A DNA stretch of 5,296 nt from Comamonadaceae bacterium (GTDB lineage Bacteria > Pseudomonadota > Gammaproteobacteria > Burkholderiales > Burkholderiaceae_C). The DNA is taken from assembly GCA_021286965.1 (NCBI GenBank), contig JAJTBK010000026.1, positions 1 through 5,296 on the forward strand, given 5' to 3'. The notes under the pieces are model-generated. The model was given only the letters and a program-made list of their open reading frames with translations, was not told the origin of the DNA and ran no database searches. Of the stretch, positions 1 through 5,200 are shown piece by piece. The translations under genes and the position numbers were made by a program. Position 1 is the first letter of the stretch. The number at the start of each line of letters is the position of its first letter.

Positions 1-21
1 GACCGAGCGCTGCGCGGCCAC

Positions 22-44
22 AAAAAAACCGCCCGCAGGCGGTT
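22..44 (-). terminator. Rho-independent terminator closing the minus-strand operon
   Basis: On the minus strand a perfect 7-bp GC-rich stem (AACCGCC / GGCGGTT) encloses a 4-nt loop and is followed directly by seven T residues, the canonical intrinsic terminator layout. The stem begins 21 nt after the stop codon of the HTH gene ending at 66, so it should end transcription of the recombinase-remnant/HTH/HTH operon. Nothing else is recognisable in positions 1-21. Confidence 0.88.
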
Positions 45-65
45 GCTGGCGCTGGACGCGACGGC

Positions 66-539
66 TCACCCGGGTGGCGCGAGCACCCGTATCTGATCGC
101 CCCACGCGTTAGGCCAGGGGCGGCGCATCACCTTCTCCAGCACTGCGTCGGGCGAGCTCGCCAGCCGTTCCACGACCTTCGGGGCCAGGAGCGTCAGCCG
201 CATGACCCGGCGCACCTGCGTCACGTCCATGCCTTCGGCCTCGGCAATCTCGGCCACAGACGCCGCCCGCTGCTCGTCCAGCAGGCGTTGCCAGTGGTGC
301 GCCATCCCCAGCGCCCGCACCAAGGCGCTGTCCTGCGCCGCTACGCGCGCCTCGCGTTCCTGCGCAGACTCATCCGCGAACGCCTGTGGCGTGTCGAGCG
401 GTGTGATGATCTTGCGGCGCACGCCGCGCTTGACCAGCGTCCACGGAATGAACGTCTCCATCTTCATCCCGCCAGCCGGATTGGGGATCTGGAAGGTGAC
501 AGCCTCGCCGGTGAACTTGCCGATGTCTTTCTTGGCCAT
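66..539 (-). CDS. Small HTH protein of a serine-recombinase operon (second of a tandem pair)
   Basis: This 157-residue protein has no function I can name. Residues about 94-116 (around SVAEIAEAEGMDVTQVRRVM) read as a helix-turn-helix, and the following LRLTLLAP-VVERL pattern resembles the HTH region of ParB/KorB-type DNA-binding proteins. The N-terminal part carries a basic stretch (VKRGVRRK, residues 36-43) after an ETFIP motif at 28-32. Both motifs recur in the gene immediately upstream, so the two are tandem paralogues. The ATG at 539 is supported by GGAGA, 6 nt upstream, which begins at the stop codon of the preceding gene. The intergenic gap is only 10 nt, and a strong terminator follows the stop. 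No signal peptide or membrane segment is visible, so it is probably cytoplasmic and DNA-binding. A role as partner or regulator of the recombinase is inference from position only. Confidence 0.78.
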   Translation of the reverse strand: MAKKDIGKFTGEAVTFQIPNPAGGMKMETFIPWTLVKRGVRRKIITPLDTPQAFADESAQEREARVAAQDSALVRALGMAHHWQRLLDEQRAASVAEIAEAEGMDVTQVRRVMRLTLLAPKVVERLASSPDAVLEKVMRRPWPNAWGDQIRVLAPPG

Positions 540-549
540 GTGCTGTCTC

Positions 550-918
550 CTACGCGAAGGACTGGATGATCTGGCGCTGCTGCTGCCAGTCCACCGGAAT
601 GGGGTTGCGCTGAAACCAGATCAGCGTGAGGCGTCGGGGCTGGCGACCTGCGAGCAGTTGCTCGACGATGTCCGGGGCCAGCAAGGTCAGGCGCAGCAGT
701 TCATTGACAGTGCTGTGATGCAGCCCCTCCGCCCGGGCGATGGCCGCGCCGCTTTCAAACTCGCCAGCGTCCAGCAGGTGTTGCCAGTGAAAGGCTCGGG
801 CGACCGCTTCGATGATCGTCGGGTCGTGCGCCACCGCTCCGGTGTCGGCCAGACGCCGACTGCCCCGGCGCTTGAACACCAGCGGCACGAAGGTTTCAAA
901 GGTGCCGGAGTCGTTCAT
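550..918 (-). CDS. Small HTH protein of a serine-recombinase operon (first of a tandem pair)
   Basis: This 122-residue protein is homologous to the downstream gene. Shared patterns, in the same order, are ETF[IV]P, a [KR]RG-x-RR basic patch, HWQ-x-LLD, A-x-IA-x-AEG, RLTLLAP-x-[IV]VE-x-L, and a C-terminal P-W-x-x-Q element. The HTH lies at about residues 56-77 and looks ParB/KorB-like. The start codon overlaps the stop of the recombinase remnant as ATGA (915-918), which implies translational coupling. A GGAGG Shine-Dalgarno sits 4 nt before the ATG. It is about 35 residues shorter than its paralogue, mainly because the N-terminal region and the linker before the HTH are shorter. Genes of this kind follow some large serine recombinases, from my memory of such operons. 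The function (regulator or recombination accessory factor) is unproven. Confidence 0.78.
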   Translation of the reverse strand: MNDSGTFETFVPLVFKRRGSRRLADTGAVAHDPTIIEAVARAFHWQHLLDAGEFESGAAIARAEGLHHSTVNELLRLTLLAPDIVEQLLAGRQPRRLTLIWFQRNPIPVDWQQQRQIIQSFA

Positions 919-1490
919 TGCGCCTCCATCTCGACCAGTTCTGCGCCAATGCTGTCCGGGGCAAACTCGCCGATCAGCGCCTTCCAGCCCAGCTCACGCC
1001 AGCTCACTTTCAGGCCACCGGGGACAAGATCCACGCGCTCAACCATCAGGTTGACGATGCGGTGGCGCTCTACCGGATAGAGCCGTTCCCACACATCACC
1101 CAAGCGATGCATCGACATTACCGCCATGTCCTCGGTGTTCTGCGCGCCGTTGCGCTGGATGAACTGGCAGACCGCCGTGATCGCCTCGGGGCTGGCCAGC
1201 ACCGATTTGATCTGCGCGATGGCCGCCGACTCCACCTCGTCCGCCGGGATGCGCTCGTAGGTTTTGCCGTTGGCTCCGTAGCGCACTTCCGACTTCGACA
1301 CGTAGTAGCGGTACTTGCGCCCGTTCTTGCGCGAGTAGGTCGGGTACATCCGTTCGCCGGTCGGTGCGTACAGCAGGCCGCGCAGCAAGGCATCGGTGCG
1401 CGACCTGATCTTGGTTTCCACCGAGCGTGCGTGCCCGTCCTTGGCCAGCAGTTCATGCACCTTGCCCCACAGACCGTGGTCGATGATGCC
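915..1490 (-). pseudogene. C-terminal remnant of a large serine recombinase
   Basis: The reading frame ending at 915 encodes the C-terminal part of a large serine recombinase. It opens with a GIIDHGLWGKVHELLA segment, typical of the end of the recombinase domain. Next comes an LLRGLLYAPTGERMYP...GRKYRYYVSK stretch matching the beta-ribbon module, then a roughly 100-residue C-terminal region. The catalytic serine domain and most of the recombinase domain are absent, so it cannot catalyse strand exchange. The usual paired ribbon cysteines are replaced (YAPTG), as I recall for one subfamily with N-termini like KRCAVYTRKST, which is unlike the N-terminal remnant at 2091-2753. Homology stops near 1490-1500, where an opposite-strand metallopeptidase begins. 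A GTG at 1460 could still start a 181-residue product, without a convincing ribosome binding site. The stop overlaps the next gene by 4 nt, the original operon arrangement. Confidence 0.82.
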
Positions 1491-2090
1491 ATCCCCTTCG
1501 ACGCGTTGCGTGAGATCAACCGTCTGAAGATCAACGGCATCGACTTCTCACTTGAAGTCAGCACGGATTGCGAAGTGCATGACGACGAGGGCCGTCACGT
1601 CTTTGGCATCTGCGAGTACGACCCCGGTGTTCCGGATACCGCGATGGTGTGCGTTTCTCCTGTCGGCGAAAAACTCAGCGAACTGCTGGCGCTCAGTACC
1701 CTGGCCCACGAACTGGGCCACGCGGTGTTCGATGCGCCAGGCTGGATCGTCGATGGCAGCAGAGGGCCAGGATTGTTCGATGCCCTGGAGCCAGCTGCGC
1801 AGCGCGCTTATCGCACCACCACGCCGGACAGCGACCACTTGGCGAAATCACCCACAGCCCCGGCGCAGGCGGCACTGGCCACGGAGATTCACTTCGCCGA
1901 GCTGCGCGCCAACGAGTTCATGGGTTCGCTGCTGGTGCCGCGCCAACATTTGAACGCGGCAGTTGAGGAGCTTGCTCCGCACTTCAACATTGCGCTGCAC
2001 CGTGGCCCATCCCTCGATCCGGAGATTCCCGGCACCAGCCTGCATCTCTCGTCTGGCGACACAAGCGATCTGGAGTTCTTCGAGAAGGCA
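1491..2090 (+). pseudogene. ImmA/IrrE-type zinc metallopeptidase fragment
   Basis: This plus-strand segment encodes about 200 residues with the hallmarks of an ImmA/IrrE-family metallopeptidase. The zinc-binding HELGH motif is at 1707-1721, inside LSTLAHELGHAVFD. About 60 residues further on, ELRANEFMGSLLVPR matches the family's E-x-x-A-N-x-F-A-x-x-L-L-x-P element, which supplies the third metal ligand. Family members such as ImmA cleave mobile-element repressors, and IrrE cleaves DdrO. The fragment is broken at both ends: no start codon or ribosome binding site lies near 1491, and the frame simply runs into the antisense of recombinase sequence on each side. An internal ATG at 1644 would lose about 50 upstream residues that look native. 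The frame stays open from 918 to 2777, but outside this segment it is the shadow of minus-strand genes. Whether anything active is made is doubtful. The exact junctions are uncertain by about 10 bp. Confidence 0.75.
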
Positions 2091-2753
2091 CTTCACGACC
2101 GCGACTTCCTCGTCGGGGCCGGGTTGCAGGATCACGCGGTCGGTTTGCAGGGATTTGTGCTCCCCGCGCGAAAGCTGCCCCTTCACCGAGCCGGACTGAT
2201 CGATCAGCACGCGCCGCAGGCCGTAGCCCGCTGGCCCGCCTTGTCGGAAACCGAGTTCGATCAGGCGGCACTGGCCCGCGAACACCTTCGCCGACAGCTC
2301 GCGGCTGTATTCGCCCGCCATCGCGCGCTTGACGCCCTTGACGATGGTGGACACGGGCGAGCCGTCGTTCTCGAACTGCTCGGCGCAATAGGCCACCTGA
2401 ATTCCGGCGCGGCGACAGATGTATTCGTAGTAGGCGCTCTCGTCAGCGTCCTGAAACCGGCCCCAGCGGCTGACGTCGTAGACGAGGATGATCTGGAAGT
2501 CAGCCTTGCCCGCCTGCACATCGGCGATCAGTTGCTGGAGCGCCTGACGCCCGTCGATGCGCAGCCCGCTCTTGCCCTCGTCGGCGTAGGTGCGGACGAT
2601 CTCGATGTTGCGCCGGGCGGCGTACTCGCGGATTTTGTCGCCCTGGTTCTCCGTCGAGTATTGCTGGTGTTCGGTGGACATGCGCACGTACTGCGCGGCG
2701 CGGTACACCGGCCCGGAGCCTGTTGGGCTTGGAGGCGATTCGTTCGATTGCAT
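1848..2753 (-). pseudogene. N-terminal remnant of a large serine recombinase (catalytic domain)
   Basis: Residues 1-221 from the ATG at 2753 form a resolvase/invertase catalytic domain plus the beginning of the recombinase domain. Visible motifs are YVRMST with nucleophile Ser26 and Arg24, YADEGKSG at 56-63, DVSRWGR at 93-99, and the recombinase-domain segment GGPAGYGL...SLQTDRVILQPGPDEEV. Recombinase similarity ends after VVK at 2091. The frame then continues about 80 residues through the antisense of the metallopeptidase fragment and stops at 1848, giving a 301-residue truncated hybrid. The remaining DNA-binding part is missing, so site-specific integration is unlikely, although the catalytic core is intact. 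An upstream ATG at 2795 (MADPTTST...) is an alternative start; its AGGA abuts the ATG, too close for normal use, and 2753 also lacks a strong site. A gap of about 135 nt to the upstream zinc-finger gene shows no promoter I trust. Confidence 0.8.
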
Positions 2754-2890
2754 AGACCCGGTCACTTCGATGGTTGACGTTGTCGGGTCTGCCATTCCTT
2801 TCAATGGTTGCGTCGCCGCCTGACGGAAGCTGCGCACACGGTTGGAAGCGTTGCCATGCAGAATGTTCGAGAACCCGTTTGGGGGTGAAG

Positions 2891-3361
2891 TTACGGGCGG
2901 ATCGTTGGGGTGTCGATGAAGTCCTCTCTTGACACGTCCATCTTGCGCGGACACGTCACGGTCACCGGCGTGATCTCGACGACCCAGGGATCCCCGTTTT
3001 CCATCGGAAACGCCGGGTGCCGCGTGATGCGGTACAGGCCGGACGGCAGATCGCACACGTCCATCTTTGCAAGATCTGCGTTTCGGGCTTGATCGCGCAC
3101 CCGTTGCTGCTCGCGGTTGCGCTGTTCGTACTCAGGCTTGGCGGCGCGGTAGTCGCGCCAGTAGTCGGGATGACGCTGCGTCCACGCCTGCTGGGCGGCG
3201 CGCTGGTTGATTCGGTAGTCCGGGTCGGACTGGCGCTTGGCCCGTTGCCACTGGCGCTTGCGGGCGCGCTGGCAGTCGGGTTCAGAACAGTAAGCTTGAT
3301 CAGGAACTTGTGGGCGCGGCTCGAATGGCTGGCCACAGCCCGTGCAGATCTTGTTGGTCAT
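2891..3361 (-). CDS. Zinc-finger-like protein upstream of serine recombinase
   Basis: This 156-residue protein opens with a four-cysteine cluster, C6-x2-C9 and C25-x4-C30 (CTGCG and CSEPDC), that should bind one zinc ion. A basic, Gln/Arg/Tyr/Trp-rich, probably helical region follows at about 31-95, with HPDYWRDYR and KPEYEQRNRE repeats. The C-terminal domain ends in TCPRKMDVSREDF. I recall similar proteins encoded just before serine recombinases of the kind found next downstream here, which suggests a conserved pair, but no function is established. The ATG at 3361 is preferred because GGAG lies exactly 7 nt upstream; a TTG one codon earlier is possible. No membrane or signal segment is seen. 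The composition suggests nucleic-acid binding, which is inference. The gene appears intact, unlike the recombinase after it. Confidence 0.78.
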   Translation of the reverse strand: MTNKICTGCGQPFEPRPQVPDQAYCSEPDCQRARKRQWQRAKRQSDPDYRINQRAAQQAWTQRHPDYWRDYRAAKPEYEQRNREQQRVRDQARNADLAKMDVCDLPSGLYRITRHPAFPMENGDPWVVEITPVTVTCPRKMDVSREDFIDTPTIRP

Positions 3362-3368
3362 CAACGTT

Positions 3369-3372
3369 CTCC
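3369..3372 (-). promoter_or_regulatory. Ribosome binding site of the zinc-finger gene
   Basis: GGAG on the minus strand lies 7 nt before the ATG at 3361, the spacing that decides this start over the TTG at 3364. Two of its bases fall inside the edge of the adjacent palindrome, so a protein or hairpin there could affect ribosome access. Confidence 0.6.
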
Positions 3373-3390
3373 ATATGAAAATTCATATGG
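3371..3390. promoter_or_regulatory. Perfect palindrome, candidate operator of the zinc-finger gene
   Basis: CCATATGAAAATTCATATGG consists of two perfect 9-bp inverted arms around a 2-bp AA centre. It is AT-rich in a GC-rich neighbourhood and starts 9 bp upstream of the zinc-finger start codon. The short centre argues against a stable RNA hairpin and fits a dimeric repressor site better. No good -10/-35 pair is obvious; a weak match (TTGCAG, then CATATG 18 nt later on the minus strand) would put the -10 inside the palindrome. The binding protein is unknown, and the zinc-finger protein itself is one candidate. Confidence 0.5.
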
Positions 3391-3391
3391 A

Positions 3392-3410
3392 AATGGCTGA
3401 CCAATGGCTG
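3392..3410. repeat. Two direct AATGGCTG repeats, 11-bp period
   Basis: AATGGCTG occurs at 3392-3399 and 3403-3410, one helical turn apart, directly next to the palindrome at 3371-3390. This may be part of the same regulatory region or a recombination-accessory site. With only two 8-bp copies, chance is possible. The rest of the 3411-3533 intergenic stretch holds nothing I recognise, and no intrinsic terminator is visible after the toxin gene. Confidence 0.4.
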
Positions 3411-3533
3411 CAATCAGAGAAGATTGATGTGGGGGAACTGCCTGGAAATGCCGGATAGTTCAAATTGAAGGCTGCGCAACGGAAAGACAACACGCTCTGT
3501 GCGCAAACTACAAAAACACCCATTTACGCCCAA

Positions 3534-4556
3534 TTAGCGGGGCTGCCGATTGGCCTCGTGCTGGATGGCGCGGCACTGTTCAATGATGTCGGCAAAGCTC
3601 GGCTGGTTCAGCGCCAACAGACCATCTTCCAGCATGGCGGCGTAGTCCTTTTCGAGCGCCGCCAGCGATTCGCCTGTCGGGATGAGTTGCAGCTGGCCGC
3701 TGGTGGCGGCGAAGTAATCGATCTTGTTGCCGGTCGCATCTTTCTCGATGAAGAACACCGATTTGTGTTTTGCGACGGCTTGGGCCAGTGCATGGTCGGC
3801 GCAGGCGGCAGCAAGGTGCGGCGTTTTTGCGATGGCCGCCAAGTCGTACCAGTGACGCGAATAGCGCTCGCCGCGCAGCCGACCCTGCAAACAATACACA
3901 TGGGCAGCAGTGGCCTTTTCCCAGAAGGTGCGTTCTGCCGCCATCACCAAAGGCTGGGCGACAGGGAATGTGACGCCTTCGATTTCTGGCGCAATGTCGC
4001 AAGCCACTGGCTGAACATGGTGTGGCTCACCCGTGGCGCGGGCACCAAACTCCAGCTGGATCGTGGGTGCTGAATAGCCGGTTCCGGTTTTGACGGCCGG
4101 ATAGGCCAGTATCAGTTTGTCATGATCCTTACCCGCCAACGTCAGGCTCGCGTCCAGCCCGGCTTTCGCCAACGCAGCAGCGATGACCGGCTTGACCGTT
4201 ACTTCGATCCAGTCGGGCAGGCGGTGGCGCACTGCGCTGCTGATCTTTTTTTCCTGGCTGGCGGAATCAGGAATAGGGTTGCCTTGCTTCAACAGGTCGG
4301 CGGCCAGTTCGCGGATGTCATAGGTGAGATCGACGTCCTCAGAAAACCGGTCGATGATGCGATAGACCTTGGACAGCGAGGTGCCGCCCTTGAAAGTGAG
4401 CTTGCTGGCCAGATCGGATTCGTAGATGGCGGACAGCACCCAGACCACCCAGATATCTTTTTCCAGTAGGTGTGCAGGCCGCCCAGTACGGGCGGCAGCA
4501 AATTCCAGGGCTTCAACCTGATCGTCCCGGCTGAGCGAAAACCACAGCTCAGCCAT
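3534..4556 (-). CDS. abiEii: AbiEii-family nucleotidyltransferase toxin (type IV TA)
   Basis: This 340-residue protein has the full motif set of AbiEii toxins, nucleotidyltransferase-fold enzymes reported to inhibit growth, with tRNA or GTP proposed as targets for family members. Visible elements are EKD at 32-34; FKGGTSLSK at 55-63 followed by SEDVDLTYD, whose D74 and D76 are the metal-binding acidic pair; PTIQLEFGAR at 164-173; ERTFWEKATAAH at 208-219; and RYSRHWYDLAAI at about 231-242, the conserved C-terminal motif. The length fits the family. The ATG at 4556 is chosen because it sits within ATGGCTGA, overlapping the antitoxin stop by 8 nt, the usual coupled arrangement. A longer in-frame start at 4616 would read through antitoxin sequence. 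No frameshift or missing catalytic residue is seen. Members protect against phage by abortive infection or stabilise mobile elements; which applies here is not visible. Confidence 0.92.
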   Translation of the reverse strand: MAELWFSLSRDDQVEALEFAAARTGRPAHLLEKDIWVVWVLSAIYESDLASKLTFKGGTSLSKVYRIIDRFSEDVDLTYDIRELAADLLKQGNPIPDSASQEKKISSAVRHRLPDWIEVTVKPVIAAALAKAGLDASLTLAGKDHDKLILAYPAVKTGTGYSAPTIQLEFGARATGEPHHVQPVACDIAPEIEGVTFPVAQPLVMAAERTFWEKATAAHVYCLQGRLRGERYSRHWYDLAAIAKTPHLAAACADHALAQAVAKHKSVFFIEKDATGNKIDYFAATSGQLQLIPTGESLAALEKDYAAMLEDGLLALNQPSFADIIEQCRAIQHEANRQPR

Positions 4557-5145
4557 GTGCGACGGCCTCGCTGACCACCTTGGCCATCCAGCCCGGCAAC
4601 GCGGCCCGAGCGCCACGCACCGCCTCCCACTCGGACTCAGGTAGTCTGGAGCGCAGTTGATTCAGCGCCGCCGGTGCAGCCTCCGGCCCCAACCATGACA
4701 GCGCACGAATCACCTTGCCCGCCGGGCGCTTGCCCAAAAGCAATTGCCAGCGGTTGCCGTGCTTGAGTTCCACGCACCGGCTGCCAAGATGCAGAGTACG
4801 AGATGCGCCGGAGGTGAGAAAAACCTCGCGGGTTGGCACCTGCGTGGTCAGGCCCAGCGCATTGGCTTCAGCCGCGCCGTTGGCCACGACCGTTTCACCG
4901 CAACTGGCTTCGATGGCCTGCACCACTGACTCGGTGGACGGCGGGCGGGAGCCAAACCGACCCTGATGGGGTGCGACATAGGCCCCACGACTCACGCGCA
5001 GCAACTTTCCTTCCTGAGCCAGCCGGGACAAGGTCTTGTCGATGGCCGCCCGCGATCCAAGGTGCAGGAACTCCTTGGGCGACAACAAGCCGCCCTCGGG
5101 CATGGCCCGGGCGGCAGCCAGGATGTTCTCGGCAAGATGGCTCAT
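4549..5145 (-). CDS. abiEi: AbiEi-type antitoxin (DUF6088-like winged-helix regulator)
   Basis: This 198-residue protein begins with a winged-helix domain at about residues 1-60 (SPKEFLHLGSRAAIDKTLSRLAQEGKLLRVSRGAYV). A C-terminal domain follows with NGAAEANALGLTTQVPTREVFLTSG, typical of DUF6088/AbiEi antitoxins. The family represses its own operon through the winged helix and neutralises the AbiEii toxin without forming a stable complex (type IV). ATG 5145 is preferred over ATG 5151: AAAGGAG ends 8 nt before the former but only 2 nt before the latter. Extension to 5289 is open in frame but has no ribosome binding site and crosses the promoter. The gene overlaps the toxin gene by 8 nt. Expression is probably autoregulated through the inverted repeats at 5161-5200. 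Confidence is high for the family, lower for mechanism. Confidence 0.9.
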   Translation of the reverse strand: MSHLAENILAAARAMPEGGLLSPKEFLHLGSRAAIDKTLSRLAQEGKLLRVSRGAYVAPHQGRFGSRPPSTESVVQAIEASCGETVVANGAAEANALGLTTQVPTREVFLTSGASRTLHLGSRCVELKHGNRWQLLLGKRPAGKVIRALSWLGPEAAPAALNQLRSRLPESEWEAVRGARAALPGWMAKVVSEAVAHG

Positions 5146-5153
5146 GGTCATGA

Positions 5154-5160
5154 CTCCTTT
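5154..5160 (-). promoter_or_regulatory. Ribosome binding site of the antitoxin gene
   Basis: AAAGGAG on the minus strand is a strong Shine-Dalgarno. Its distance selects ATG 5145 (8 nt) rather than ATG 5151 (2 nt). It lies just downstream of the predicted transcription start, so the leader would be very short. Confidence 0.65.
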
Positions 5161-5186
5161 GTCAGAAGTATAAATCAGTATCTGAC
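5161..5186. promoter_or_regulatory. Inverted repeat over the -10, candidate AbiEi operator
   Basis: The arms GTCAGA (5161-5166) and TCTGAC (5181-5186) are perfectly inverted and separated by 14 bp that contain the -10 hexamer. An internal direct AGTAT repeat (5167-5171 and 5176-5180) adds structure. AbiEi antitoxins are known to repress their own promoter by binding inverted repeats, so this is the natural candidate site. Binding here is not shown by sequence alone. Confidence 0.5.
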
Positions 5187-5195
5187 AAACAGCAA
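5167..5195 (-). promoter_or_regulatory. Sigma70-like promoter of the abiE operon
   Basis: On the minus strand a -35 TTGCTG (5190-5195) and a -10 TATACT (5167-5172) are separated by exactly 17 bp. Transcription would start near 5160, inside or just before the Shine-Dalgarno, so the leader before ATG 5145 is about 15 nt. This is the only convincing promoter in the window. Confidence 0.7.
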
Positions 5196-5200
5196 TTTGT
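5185..5200. promoter_or_regulatory. Inverted repeat framing the -35 of the abiE promoter
   Basis: ACAAA (5185-5189) and TTTGT (5196-5200) are inverted around the six -35 bases at 5190-5195. With 5-bp arms it is weak alone, but it abuts the inverted repeat over the -10, and together they cover the whole core promoter. It could be a second repressor contact. Confidence 0.35.

Noticed and set aside
202..1080. Long plus-strand open frame opposite the two HTH genes
   Set aside because: It is the antisense shadow of minus-strand genes that share motifs, have ribosome binding sites and end in a terminator. Its own translation has no recognisable domain.
2796..3056. N-terminal extension of the recombinase frame up to 3056
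   Set aside because: The extension overlaps the end of the zinc-finger gene in another frame, has low-complexity basic sequence unlike recombinases, and lacks a ribosome binding site.
3473..3506. TGCGCAA direct repeats downstream of the toxin gene
   Set aside because: Only two 7-bp copies 27 bp apart in GC-rich DNA; chance is a sufficient explanation, and no hairpin with a T-run forms a terminator.
3465..4073. Plus-strand open frame of about 200 codons
   Set aside because: It lies opposite the 3' half of the AbiEii gene, whose motifs are clear. It has no convincing start signal.
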